DNA of 64,000 nt, taken from the NCBI GenBank assembly GCA_023053685.1, contig JALIGW010000146.1, positions 35,001 to 99,000 on the forward strand, in the 5' to 3' direction. This stretch comes from Diadophis punctatus similis. Lineage: Eukaryota; Chordata; Lepidosauria; Squamata; Dipsadidae. Position numbers and translations under genes: made by a program. The notes beneath the pieces are model-generated. The model was given only the letters and a program-made list of their open reading frames with translations, was not told the origin of the DNA and made no database searches. The stretch's first letter is position 1. Each line of letters starts with the position of its first letter. This document shows positions 43,218 to 55,249 of this stretch, piece after piece.

Positions 43218-43830
43218 CAGTGGTTCCCAACCTGGGGGTTGGGACCCCTTTGGGGGTCGAATGACCATTTCCCAGGGGTCGCCCCGGCATCCTCAGCTCC
43301 CTCCACACTGCCACAAGCCTGGCCATATCGACTCAACTCACCCGAGCCCTCCGATTGGTCGGGAGAGGTGCCATTCGGTGAGAGGCGTTTGTGACGCCTG
43401 GCGGCCAAGCTTTGACGGCATCAGCTAAGGGGCCAGCTTTGCTTTGAATGCTGGGAGTTGAAGTCCAGGCACCTTAAAAGTTGCTGAGATTGAGAAATAT
43501 TGCTGTACACTTGTTGGTTATCAAGTCTAAATACAGAAGTAGACTTGTTGTGGAAGATGATATTCCTTGTGCTCTTGCAAAGACTGGCCCGAGAATTTCT
43601 GATCTGGCATAATTACATATTGTTTTTGTGATTAATCGCTATGCTTTAATTATGTTCAATTTGTAACAATGAAGATACATCCTGCATATTAGATATTTAC
43701 ATTACGATTCATAACAGTAGCAAAATTACAGTTATGAAGTAGCAACGAAAATAATTTTATGGTTGGGGGTCACCACAACATGAGGAACTATATTAAGGGG
43801 TCGCGGCATTAGAAAGGTTGGGAACCACTG
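43218..43830. mobile_element. hAT element (CAGTGGTTCCCAACC)
   Basis: 15-bp perfect terminal inverted repeats CAGTGGTTCCCAACC and perfect 8-bp duplications CTCTAAGC (43210-43217, 43831-43838). 613 bp, no transposase. Confidence 0.95.
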
Positions 43831-43839
43831 CTCTAAGCC

Positions 43840-44220
43840 AATGTTTCTCTACCGGGGCCACTTTAAGATGTGTGAACATTAACTCCCAGAAGTCCCTGCC
43901 AGCACCTCTTACAACTTGATCTAAACTTTCAGAACAGGTTGAATTATCCCTCCACCAACTTTTAGAAACCATCAGTGGTATTTGAAAGTGGGAGGCGTAT
44001 CGTCGCCCTGTGATTTTATTTTTTTTAGTCGATTTTTTTTTCAAATTCTCTTTGTAAGCCGATCTTCCAAAGTGTCCTCAGCATATTGCCTGCAAAATCT
44101 CCCAGTGACTGACCTCAACTTGGCACACAACAAACGCTACATCTTGTAAAATTGTTTTGAGGTTATTTTTTTCAATGCAAGACAATTGTTTTATTGGAGA
44201 ACGCCCCTTCCTTCTCAAGT
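43840..44220. other. no gene seen
   Basis: Starts with a foldback-arm remnant (AATGTTTCTCTACC); otherwise unrecognised. Confidence 0.4.
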
Positions 44221-44224
44221 GGAG

Positions 44225-44850
44225 ACCCCGTTTGGTCAAGTTATTAATGCCAGAAAGCGGGAGACAGTGAATTATAGTCCAACCTTAGCCATGAAAGCCG
44301 TCTGGGTGACTTTGGGCCAATCACCAGGAGACAGTGAGTTCTAGTCCCGCCTTAGGCATAAAAGCAGACTGGCTAAATTTGGGCCAATCACCAGGAGACG
44401 GTGAGTTCCATTCCCGCCCCCCCTTTGTCATGAAAACCAATTGGGTAACTTTGGGCCGATCACTCGGACAGTGCAAATTCTAATCCCGCCTTAGGCATGA
44501 AAGTCAGCTGGGTGACTTTGGGCCAATCACCAGGAGAGAGTGAGTTCTAGTCCCGCCTTAGGCATAAAAGCAGACTGGATAAATTTGGGCCAATCACCAG
44601 GAGACGGTGAGTTCCATTTCCACCCCCCATTGTCATGAAGACCAATTGGGTGACTTTGGGCCAATCACTTGGACAGTGCAAGTTCTAATCCCTCCTTAGG
44701 CATGAAAGCCAGCTGGGTGACTCTGGGCCAGTCACTGTCTCTCAGCCCAACCCACCTCACAGGGTTGTTGTTGTTGAGAAAACAGAAAGGGGAAGGTGTG
44801 CTGGATAGGTTTGCCACCTTGAGTTATTTGTAAAAATAATAAAGTCGAGA
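44225..44850 (+). mobile_element. second tRNA-type SINE with trimeric internal repeats
   Basis: Seven blocks of 67-72 bp carrying TTTGGGCCAATCACCAGGAG; three block types recur in the same order, giving a 205-bp higher-order unit repeated twice. Ends in TTTGTAAAAATAATAAAG. Confidence 0.75.
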
Positions 44851-45375
44851 TACCCAAACAGACAAATGCATTAACCAAGATTGAGGCTAGAGACAAACCC
44901 AAATCAAAAAGAACATGGAAGCTCCAGCCCATGCAGCTCACATTTCTGTGCAAAACGCAAACGTCAACGCAACGTGAAGCCACTTATGTCGGAACGGCTT
45001 TGTTCCATTTCTCTGACTTTATTGTTTCTCTTTGAGATGACACGGTCGGCTCAAGATTCAGTACCGTTTTTGCAAAACAAAGAAACATAACTCAGAGCCC
45101 TTGCGAAGGGCTGTCAAAATTGTACAGTCGGAAAAGAGTCGTGTATATCCCACAACCCAGCTTCTTCTGAAAAAGAAACAAAAGAAAACCTACTGACCCG
45201 TTATTCCAACCAAGAGAGGAAGGCTGTTAAGATCCAGTTACATTTCTCAAGAGCTTTGACCCTTGGATCTTCTAGAGATGGAGGCCTACCATTTCCATTC
45301 ATTGAAACCTTAGTGCGGAAAATAAAAGGCTTGCCGCCACTGTGCCTCTACGAAGCGTTTCTGATTTCCCAACCG
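44851..45375. other. unique intergenic DNA
   Basis: No repeat or exon recognised; could be distal ARFGAP1 3' UTR or a regulatory sequence. Confidence 0.35.
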
Positions 45376-45463
45376 AGCCCACGGCCGCGATATTCCCTGC
45401 AGGTCACCCTTCCAAACACTGCTCGGGTTTGACCCTGCTTAGCTTCCCAGGACAGAAAAGCTC
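45376..45463 (-). ncRNA. 5S rRNA-derived sequence
   Basis: On the minus strand GGAAGCTAAGCAGGGTC is followed by ungapped similarity to the 3' two-thirds of vertebrate 5S rRNA through GGGAATA to the 3' end. It spans box C (intermediate and C box of the internal promoter) but not the 5' third. About 70-75 percent similar by eye, so either an old 5S pseudogene or part of a 5S-derived SINE. Confidence 0.7.
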
Positions 45464-46673
45464 AATAGGTACCTTTTCTGTTACCTTCCTTTCGGGATTC
45501 AATTAAGTGGAGGACGTTCACCTGACACGGGGAGTTATTGTACGAATTACTACAGCCATACATATAAATGCCTACCCTGGAAGACAGGGAAAAGATGGAG
45601 AATTTTTAGGGAAATTAAGAGACCGCAAGCAAGACTATACAGCAAGAGATCTCAAGTCATTAACTCTAGCACTATGTACAGGGTTGCATTCTCAGCAACG
45701 TGCAAGGGAAGAAACGGTTCGGAAACATCCCGATGTCGGGTTTGGTTTCAGCCGACTTTGACGGCAGCCTTCCATAATTTAATGCCTTCTGGCGGAGTTA
45801 AACCGATTTCCGCTACAGCCCAACGAACACCGGATAGCTATCTGGAGGGCGTGAGGCCGAGGAAAGCTGAATCAAGAGTTTCGTTACTCTACTAAACTGA
45901 AGATATAAATCACCAATCATGCAGAAGGCCTTCGCAGCCTATATTTCTTAACTCCAGGGCAGCTGATCCTACTGAAGTTGCTCTCTTTCTATATAGAATT
46001 ATAGTAGCAAAAAACCCTGTTTTTTCTCCTCTCCTCCAATAATGTCACAAAATTAAAAAAAGAAGATAGGTTCAAATGCATGTCACTTGGTTATGTAGGC
46101 TACTTGGGGAATCCTGTACGATTAAATTTGAAATCTGATCTCTTGCTTATCTATTTATAACTCAATTTCTTACAAGATTTTGTTTACAAAAGTGTTCCTA
46201 TTGTAGGTAGCTATGAAAAAGTTGTCACGATGTGAATATTGTCAGTTTGTGCATCTCTATGTTTTCTACTGTTTCTTGTATTTATGGTCAAGCAGACGTA
46301 TGATATATTCTATTACGCATGCCTGCATTCCTGAAGTTTCCTCCTTTCCTTCTCTTCGCCATTTCTGCCGAAGGTAGAAGTGATTCTTTTCATTAGCCGA
46401 TAAGATGTAGTTTACTAAGGATTCTTTTTATTATTTTCTACTGAAATAAATATATTGTTAATTAGATTTGAATCTCGGTTTTATTTTCTAAGTAAGAATG
46501 ACTTCAAAAGGGAAGCAAAGATCCATCGACCTCTGCGGGGGATTGATGACCCCCCTCTTTCTTAACAAAAGAACTCCTTGGAAACCTATGATACATTTCT
46601 TACGAGATCCAAGAGTGGTGTCTTTTCTTTCATAGAGGCAGCAACACAGAACGGAGGAACAGTTAGCTGTAAC
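45464..46673. other. unique intergenic DNA
   Basis: No coding exon recognised; AATAAA and TTTATT occur on both strands around 46.43-46.48 kb. Confidence 0.35.
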
Positions 46674-46894
46674 CGGAGATGGTATTCTTACTTTCGCTAC
46701 CGGTTCGCAAATGCGGGTGCATGTGCGTGCTTTGCTCGCATGCGCCGCTTCCACGCATGTGCACGGCCTTCCGCGCATGTGCTTTGCTCGTGCGTGCGTG
46801 CGGCTTCAAAATGTGCCTAAATAGGACAGAATAGCGCTGGGGCAGGTCACACCCATCGTCTGAACCAGTCTGAACCGGCTAAATACCACCTCTG
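46674..46894. mobile_element. hAT MITE, family A/B
   Basis: Ends CGGAGATGGTATT / AATACCACCTCTG; 8-mers GCTGTAAC and GTTGTAAC differ at one base. Confidence 0.82.
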
Positions 46895-47198
46895 GTTGTA
46901 ACCCTGAATTGGGTGCTACCTTCTTCATCACCAAGGCTAGATTATGATTTTTTAGAGTCCTTTTGGTGTTTGATACTCACATTCCTCACTCTGTATAGTT
47001 TTAAGTAAGGTGACAGCTGTATCATCATCTTATTTAAAAACTGGAAAAGTGAAGAGGTGATTTACAGAGGGAAGAAAAGAGGCTCTAGTCTGAAAGGGTA
47101 TGATTTGGGGAGGGGGAAAATCAACCCTGCATTTGGATTTTTAAAAAAGGGAAAGGTTGCTTTAAAAATAAATCTGTTTTTATGCAAGGAGTTTAGGA

Positions 47199-47327
47199 CA
47201 ATGTTTCTCAACCTTGGCAAGTTTAAGGTGGGTGGACTTCAATTCCCAGAATTCCCCAGCCAGCTCTGCTCTCCTGGGAGTTGAAGTCCACATCCATCTT
47301 AAACTTGCCAAGGTTGAGAAACCGCTG
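47199..47327. mobile_element. foldback hAT MITE
   Basis: CAATGTTTCTCAACC ... GGTTGAGAAACCGCTG; perfect 8-bp duplications GTTTAGGA. Confidence 0.92.
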
Positions 47328-47434
47328 GTTTAGGAGATGAAGAAATCCTCTGTGAGGTAAAATATACGTTAAGGGAGGCACAGAGTTCAAGTCTGCTCCC
47401 ATCGCCTTGAATTCCATAGATCAATGATTAAAAC

Positions 47435-47570
47435 CAGGGGTCTGCAACCTTGGCAACTTTACGGCTTGTGGGCTTCAACTCCCAGAATTCCTCAGCCAGC
47501 GCATGCCGGCTGTGGAATTCTGGGAGTTGAAGTCCACAAGTCGTAAAGTTGCCAAGGTTGCAGACCCCTG
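47435..47570. mobile_element. foldback hAT MITE
   Basis: CAGGGGTCTGCAACC ... GGTTGCAGACCCCTG, a near-perfect palindrome. Flanking 8-mers only partly match. Confidence 0.88.
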
Positions 47571-48811
47571 GTTCAAACAGCACATAGACTGAAAAGAGCA
47601 GATGAGCAAAATTAAGGTAGTAGCCGATGCTTGCTCACATGCAAAATACACAATGAAGTTTCTAAGAGAAATCCAGGGAATAGAAAATGAAGATTTTTTT
47701 ACAAAAAAACTCACGTGCCGCTAGGAAAAACGGACAAATCAGCAAAAAAAATAGTCAAGTTATCTCTATGCCAGACATACTTTAAAAGAAAAAAAAAGTA
47801 AGGTGCGGTTTTTATGAGGTCACAAAATCTCAGAAGTTTGGGCAGAAAAAGAAAGCATATTCTTGATTGAGAGGCACAGGCAACCTAACCACCTTAGTCT
47901 GGTTAAAAAGCCCAAACTGGGATCAGAGACTGGGGAAAAGCAAAATCACCAGGAAAGAGGAGAAATTTCGCTAGCAATTTGGGGAAAAAACAAAAAACGA
48001 GCAAAAAGTACCACACAGCAGCTCAAGTACTTCATATTTCTTCACAAGATAGATACTGACATATTGAACAATACATAAAAATTGTAGGAAACTATTAATA
48101 CTTCATGATCTTTGTGTGTTTATCCATGTGCCCTGATATACACACGCACACATAGTTATATACAGCAGACGATTTCAGCTAAATTCTGAGAAACTGGAAG
48201 TCCCGAGTATCCAGGTGCTCAGACATCACACAGTTCATTAGCCAAGCCAAAGGTTTTCTTAGATAAGGAAACCAGATTTTCACCCTGGTTCCTGAAAAGC
48301 CTCATTGTGACATCCAGCCAATTATACCACGATTCAGTATTTCCTGCATCTTAGTGGTCTTAACACTGCAGTATTTAAATATACACAGATTATTTTTTTA
48401 AAAAAACAATCTACTGATCACAAGCACCAAAAACAGAATTGACATCAGATCTTGTAGAAAAAGGATACTGGATTATTATTATTTTTCTTCTCAAATTCAT
48501 GCAGCATAGCTCGGAATGATAAACATTGTAATCGGGTTATTTTTCAGTAGTCTCCTTCCGGGCACAGGGCGAGCGGAAGGGAAAGAGTAAGTTGGAAAAC
48601 TAATGCGGAATCTTATACACGTAATTTTATCAGAGCAAAGTTCCAAATTACTTGTTTGGTTATAAAAATGTTTGCTTCTGATATTGGCATATCACGTTTC
48701 GAAAACTGCCGCCTATCCTGTCTGTTTTTCCATCACTGTTTTTATCCAGCAATTATGCTAAAATTGAGGAATGTATGGAACCTTAAATGGAGAAAAAAAA
48801 AATAGAGGAGA
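47571..48811. other. unique sequence downstream of ARFGAP1
   Basis: Little repeat content and no recognised exon, possibly a longer 3' UTR isoform. Confidence 0.3.
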
Positions 48812-49581
48812 TTTAATGTATAAGGGAAAGGGGGGAAAAAAGGATGAGGAATTGTACACACACCTGTTGAAAGTAGCCAAAGTTAAGAACGGGAATTTAA
48901 ATTAAAACAAAAAAGCTTTTAGAAATGCTGTTTGTTTCCTTCTAAGTAAGAGAACTGAAGGTATTAAGAAAAAAAAACTTGGATCCATCTACAATATCTT
49001 CTACAATATCTTAAATAATATATTTTGGCTCGATTGCAAGCCATCCCTTCTCAGTCACAATATGTTACTTGGCTAAAATAGCCCTCCCCAAGCCCAACCC
49101 CACCTATCAGACTACCCAGAAGTCCTTCAAAACATCAGCCGAAGTCCCCCACTCCCACCCCAAGAAGTTGTGCGAGTATGCCAAATGACACATGCGAACG
49201 TTGTGCTAGGATGGTAAGCAGGCATGGAGTTTGCTTCCTCCAGAGATTCTCGGGTTTAAGGAAGTTGGGCAAACCCCCACGAGGACAGTGGCACGGCGAG
49301 GATATATCTGATGCGACGGTCATTTCCGTGACGTGACTTGGCTCTTCGTATGGTAATTACAAGAATCCGCAAACCCACGGGGTTTTTTTTTGTTGTTGTT
49401 ACGACGGTGGTTGTAAACAGGAAGTGGAAAGAGAATGGAACAGCAGGCGCGAGGTTTAAAGAGGTCTCCCGCTCACACGAAGGATGTTGGTTGGTTAGTC
49501 CAGTTGTGTGGGAGATTCTTCCATCAGAGGTGTGATATTTCCCCCTCCCCCACTTCCTCTATGCTGGTGAGAGAACGAGTC
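48812..49581 (-). other. possible ARFGAP1 3' UTR
   Basis: Non-repetitive DNA directly follows the ARFGAP1 stop codon. The first plausible poly(A) signal on the minus strand is ATTAAA (plus TTTAAT at 48812-48817), about 765 bases past the stop. The unique sequence continues to about 47.6 kb, so a longer UTR is possible. This is inference; no transcript evidence is available. Confidence 0.35.
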
Positions 49582-49942
49582 CTACCAGTTGTGATTGTCC
49601 CATTCTTCTTCGGCAGCTGAAGAGGGTTCCTTTGAGGTCTTCTTGGCGGTCTTTTTGGCTTTGCCTTCCCCTGCGGCGTTCTCCCAGTTGGTCTCCCAGT
49701 TCTCCCAGCTGTCACCATTACTGTTCTTGTTGTTGGAAACGGTGCCCGAGCCCCAAACATCCCAGCTGTCGGAGCTCTTCTTCTCCGTCGAATTGTCCAC
49801 GTACGTCCAGCTATCGCTGCTTGGGGACTTGTGGGTTTTGGGTGGGTCTGAATTGCCGAAGGTCTCCCAAAAACTCTGATCCGCGCTGTTGTTCTGGTAG
49901 CCGTCGCTTTTGCTGTTCTGGTAGCTCTCTGTATCCGGGGGC
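49582..49942 (-). CDS. ARFGAP1: ARFGAP1 terminal coding exon
   Basis: Encodes the C-terminal 119 residues of the Golgi ARF1 GTPase-activating protein, which drives COPI uncoating. Diagnostic stretches are SYQNS, DQSFWETFG, KSPSSDSWT, SSDSWDVWG and the extreme C-terminus EEEWDNHNW followed by TAG. The last motif corresponds to the mammalian WDNQNW end, known to bind the delta-COP mu-homology domain. The acceptor CCTCCTTTTCCGAAAG lies at 49943. The catalytic zinc-finger ArfGAP domain and ALPS motifs are on upstream exons at higher coordinates, outside the window or unrecognised. Compared with mammals this copy has an extra Trp-rich piece (WENWETNWEN) and a Lys-rich insert before the tail. Confidence 0.92.
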
Positions 49943-49984
49943 CTTTCGGAAAAGGAGGGGAGAGAAAAATAGGGACTTAGGTTA

Positions 49985-51447
49985 GCTCCACGGAAACTAA
50001 TCAAGGAGAGAAGCAACTTAGAACTGAGGAGTATTACAGCCTAAAATCAAGAGGTATAAGAGATAACGAACATTCTTGGAAGTTAAGCCATAGCGATTAA
50101 TTTGGAAGAAAGTTGAAAATTAGAGGTGGTAGACCCAGGCGACAAAAATAGGAGGAAGGAGGCAGCATTAGAACAATAGTAGATATACCTGATAGAATGT
50201 ATTAAATATATAAGTATAGATAAAGGGAAAGATATAAGATTAAGAAATAGCTCCGATGTTGGAATGAAGTTAGGGTTTCTGAATTGCTAGTCTGCTAACC
50301 ATAAAATGGATTATGATTAGATGCACTCAGGGAAGGATAAGAGGGAGAAAGAGGAAGTAGAAAGGAAGGGGAGAAAGAGAGGAGGGAAGTAGGAAAGAGG
50401 GAGAAAGAAGGTAGAGGGGAGAGAGGGAGATAGAGGGAGGGGAGTAGTATGAAATATAGAAGGAAAGCAGACTGGAGATGAAAGTATAAAAGGAGCAAAC
50501 TAAGGATATATGTTTATGATATTTTGGATAGAAATATATAATGATGGATGTTTTGATAATATGGTATATGTAAGATATGGGTTAGAAATGTAAGATTTAC
50601 ACAAATCTTAAAACTTAAGAGAGAACTTTTATAAAATTGTTTATAGATGGCATTTAGATCCAAAAAAACTATCCTGTATCTATCCAAACTTACAACCCAA
50701 GTGTTGGCGATGCGAGTGTGAAGATGCTACGTATTTCCATATATGGTGGACATGTAAAAAAATTAAGGCTTTTTGGATAAAAATATGGTGGATTATTCAA
50801 AATATTCTAAAGAAAAAGATTAAATTTACACCACCGTTTTTTTTTGCTGGGAATAATTACGGATTGTACTGTAATAGAGACTAAGTTGGTTTTGAATTTA
50901 ATAACAGCTGCCAGGTTACTGGTGGCACAGTATTGGAAGAAGGAAGATCCACCTACCATTGAGGAATGGACACTAAAAGTCGTGCATTTGGCAGAGATGG
51001 CAAACATTTCATCATATCTTAAAAGACCATTCAAACGAAAAATATATATTGGAATGGAGAAGATGGATTGACTATATTCAAAACAAGTACCAGATTAAGA
51101 AGATTCAAATAGTTTATGAATGAAACATTTTTTAATCTTTAGTCTATGTTTAAAGGGTTTCGAGCTATAAGGGGGGAGGGATGGGGGGAGGGGGGAAGGG
51201 AGGGGGAAAAATGTTTGTACTACTTAAAAACTTTTAATAAAAATAAAAAATGAAAGATAATATGGTATATGTATGGATGTTTGTGTAAGTTTGGTGAAAA
51301 AATAAAAATAAATAAATAAAGAACTGAGGAGAAATTTCCTGACAGTCAGAACAATTATTCAGTGAACGGCCTGCCTCCAGAAGTTGTGGGTGCTTCATCA
51401 ATGGAGGTTTTGAAGAAGAGACTGGACAGCCATTTGTCTGAAATGGT
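49985..51447 (+). mobile_element. CR1 fragment split by L1
   Basis: ACTAATCAAGGAGAGAAGC up to 50030, resuming at 51320 with GAACTGAGGAGAAATTTCC. Confidence 0.75.
50031..51319 (+). mobile_element. 5'-truncated L1 LINE
   Basis: Contains an ORF2 C-terminus (CWRCECEDATYFHIWWTCKK) and ends in A-rich TAATAAAAATAAA. Flanked by an 11-bp duplication AGAACTGAGGA (ending 50030 and 51330). Confidence 0.85.
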
Positions 51448-51448
51448 A

Positions 51449-51818
51449 CAGGTAGTCCTTGACTACAATTGAGCTCAACATTTATGTAGCTGAGACATTT
51501 GTTAAGTGAGACATTTGTTAAATGAGCTTTGACCCATTTTGCTAGCTTTCTTGCCATAGTTGCTAAGTGAATCACTACAGTTGTTAAGTGAACCTGGCAT
51601 CTCCACTGACTTTGCTTGAAGGAAGGTTGCAAAAAGGGGATCACATTGCAACCGTCATAAATATGAGTCAGTTGCTGAACTTCTGAATTTTGCCCTCGTG
51701 ACCACTGGGGATGCTGCAATGGTCGTAAGTGTGAAAAACGGACATAACTCGCTTTTTTCAGCGCTGTTGTAACTTCGAACAGTCACTAAACAAATGGTTG
51801 TAAGTTGAGGACTACTTA
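51449..51818. mobile_element. pogo/Tigger-type MITE
   Basis: CAGGTAGTCCTTGACTAC to GTTGAGGACTACTTACA. Confidence 0.75.
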
Positions 51819-51820
51819 CA

Positions 51821-52858
51821 CAGGTAGTTCTTGATTTTGCGATCACAACCAGGACTAGAATTTACTCTGGTAACCAAGACAGGTTTTAAGTGACTCAAAC
51901 CCTATGTTACAGCCTTTTTTTTGCCATGGTTATTAACTGAAAAAAATGTTGTTAAGTGAATCAGAGTTCACCCAATGACTTTGCTTGTTTGAAGTCAGCT
52001 GGGAAGGTCACTGTTGTGGTCCGCCGGCAGCCTGCGGAGCTGGCAGCAGAGTCGGACAGTGAGGAGGCTGGGGAGGAACACGGGGCAGTCCTGGGGTCTG
52101 GGGAAGGCTCTGCGTCGGAGGCAGAGATGGGGCCAGGGCCATCTGGGAGTTTGGTGCTGCCTCCCGAGCCTCCGGAGCCTGACATCAGCGAGGCAGAGGA
52201 ACAGGGGGAGTCTGTTCCCAGTGCGCACATGCGCAGAGCTGCCAGAAGGCAAGAACAGTTAAGACAAAATGAGCGACTCAGGAGTAAGGCTTAGAGATGA
52301 TTGGCCCCTCCCATAACACATAAAGGAGGAGCAAAGGGACATGAGCCGTTGCAGGAAGCAACTTTGTTTGTTCTGGTCGGTTTAAACTCTGAAGCTCCAT
52401 CTTGACTTTGTGCTCCGTTTGGCCTGGCCAAGATAATTGGCAATTAAGTCTTTGGCAGCGTGTCAAGGAAGATAAAGGTGGGTGCTTATCAGCCTTATCC
52501 CGAAAGACTGTGGCAGACTTCTGTTGGACTATTTACAAACTGCTTGGGACTCATTACGGGCTGTGAATGAACGTAATTCACAGCCATTAAAATAAAAAGA
52601 GTGTTTTTGGAACTAAGCGTGTGATTGTTACTGTCTCAGGAAGCCTTGGTCAGAACAGTCACAAAAGGTGATCAAATTATGCTGGGACGTTGCAACCATT
52701 TTAAATATGTGTTGTTTGTCAAGCCGCTGCCCGAATTTTGATTACATGACCATGGGGTTGCTATAATGGTCATAAGTGCGAGGACCAGTCACTTTTTTCA
52801 GTGGTATTGTAACTTTGAGTGGTCACTAAATGAAAATTTTTAAGTCAGTGACTACCTC
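51821..52858. mobile_element. pogo/Tigger-type MITE split by solo LTR
   Basis: CAGGTAGTTCTTGATTTTGC at the left, GTGACTACCTC at the right, directly adjoining the previous copy. Confidence 0.7.
52012..52657 (+). mobile_element. solo LTR (TGTTGTGG type)
   Basis: TGTTGTGGTCCGCC to GGTCAGAACA with perfect 5-bp duplications GTCAC (52007-52011, 52658-52662). Holds an acidic open frame ending in an Arg-rich tail (MRRAARRQEQ) and an AATAAA near 52590. Confidence 0.9.
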
Positions 52859-53400
52859 TATTTGGAGATAAAGCTTGTGAAAGTAATCTGGATGTTAAAA
52901 AAAACTCCTGCATTTAAAAAAAAAAGTAATATTTATAAAAACGTGTTCCCAGGATATTTTAGGTTGTTAACAACCTCCCTAAATTGTTCTCTCTCCAACA
53001 TGGCTCAGGGTTTGCACAGCTTCAAAATCTGATTAAGAAACGAACCAGTTTTTAATGGTATCTAAATCAGTTTTTAATGGTATCTTAGCTGGAACCATTA
53101 TCCTCTAAAACACGGGTGTCAAACTTGCTGCGTCACGTTGCAGTCATGTGACGTTTTGCGACATTTTTCCCATTCACGGAGCTGGGGTGGGCATCATGAC
53201 AACATTAGTGAAATAATTTCCGTGACATTGAAAGAGATGAGCAGGCAGAACCCGAGGGCAGCGTCAAACGCATCATTAATTTGGTGTCACTATGTTCCCC
53301 ATATTCCCACAAGAATCTGACCAACTAGCGTCAAGGGAAATGAGCAGGAGATAAGAAGGCATTCAAGGTGAACTGCACTTAGATCGATTGCAGGTGCGCA
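52859..53400. other. no gene seen
   Basis: A stretch near 53110-53290 (CGGGTGTCAAACTTGCTGCG) resembles the left end of another hAT element. Confidence 0.4.
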
Positions 53401-53403
53401 TAG

Positions 53404-53562
53404 ACTCATGACTTATGATGCATTTCACCTCTCCTTCGGGCTCAGCCTGGTTATCTCCTATACCAGGCACAGGTAACCAAGAACTCATGACTTACGATGC
53501 ATTTCACCTCTCCTTCGGGCTCAGCCTGGTTATCTCCTACACCAGGCACGGGTAACCAAGAA
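53404..53562. repeat. 79-bp tandem duplication
   Basis: ACTCATGACTTA..ACCTCTCCTTCGGGCTC occurs at 53404 and 53483 with few differences. Confidence 0.9.
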
Positions 53563-54295
53563 CAGGAGTTGAGTTCAAAGCACTAAAAGTTTATTTATAA
53601 AACCAAGCTGGCTGGGGAATTCTGGGAGTTGAAGTCCACCGATCTTCAAGTTGCCAGAAACAATGACCTAGGTTCATGAGGGAACATATTCTTTTTTGAG
53701 ATAGCCTGGACTTTGTTTACAAGTTATATGTCAGAGAGTTGTGTATCTAGTACAAAACCTGAGCAGACACATCCACCATACCTTTCAGAAGACCCATCTG
53801 GTTTTCCAGAAAAAAAAGTGGTCATATCTCGCCAGCTTTTAGTACTTACTCCCTGGACCTGTGGGATGGAGGAAAAGATAATAAGGCAAAGAGAAAAATT
53901 GCAAAGAGAAAGAACAATGGTGCACAGATATCAACCCTTTCCTTTCTCTGTCTTTGAAGGCAAGAGAACAAAATGGGATTTAGCAAGCAGCTGTATCCTT
54001 ACACAAGAATATAAGCAATGCCCTGCTGATTGGCCTGCTGGTCCATGTAGTTCAGTAGCCTTTTCTCCTAGCGGCCGACCAATTGCCCAACAAAGCCCAC
54101 CAATCCCCCAGTAGATGGCCTGCAAAGGGAGTCCTCAAGACCTAACCACCAATCCCCATGATTTTCACAAACAGAAAGCTGGTTGGCTTCTTCACCAACA
54201 CAAACTAAAACAATAGGAGCAAGCCCATGTCGTGGCTGTAATGATTTTAAAAAACAACAACTATTATGCTCTGTTTGCATTTTTGTTCTAGGTTT
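53563..54295. other. no gene seen
   Basis: A half foldback MITE at 53603-53655. The 133-codon frame 53713-54114 has no recognisable domain. Confidence 0.4.
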
Positions 54296-54365
54296 CAAAT
54301 ACAAATTTAACATACATATATACATATACATATACATATACATATGCATATGTGTGTGAGTGTGT

Positions 54366-54515
54366 AACATTTTTTTGCTGATAAATGAAAATAAAGGGAG
54401 ACTATTATAGATCTATTTCGAGCTATTTTTGCTCTCGTCAGATAGCCATACCCTTAGTGGGATTTGAATCTGGGCAGTCTTGTAAGGCAGCAGTTTTAAC
54501 CTCTAGGCCATAAGG
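54366..54515 (-). mobile_element. tRNA-derived SINE (minus)
   Basis: In minus sense TGGCCTAGAGGTTAAAACTG (A box) and GATTCAAATCCCAC (B box). Its tail is repeated inverted at 54866-54895. Confidence 0.6.
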
Positions 54516-55035
<520 letters not shown>

Positions 55036-55166
55036 CCTAGATATATATAGACCTATATATATAGGAGGGGTTGGTTTGCCTCACTGAACACTCTTAGGTT
55101 ACCCCAAAGCCACTTCTCAAGAAAAGGAGTGGACCATATTTCTATGGAGTTAGCAAACCTTTATAT

Positions 55167-55249
55167 CAGGGGTCCCCAAACTTGGCAACTTTAAGACTTG
55201 TGGAATTGAAGTCCATAAGTCTTAAAATTGCCAAGTGTGAAGACCTCTG
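55167..55249. mobile_element. foldback hAT MITE (83 bp)
   Basis: CAGGGGTCCCCAAAC ... GTGTGAAGACCTCTG with perfect 8-bp duplications CTTTATAT. Confidence 0.9.

Noticed and set aside
53713..54114. 133-codon plus-strand frame as a possible gene
   Set aside because: No domain, no splice context and compositional features of non-coding DNA.
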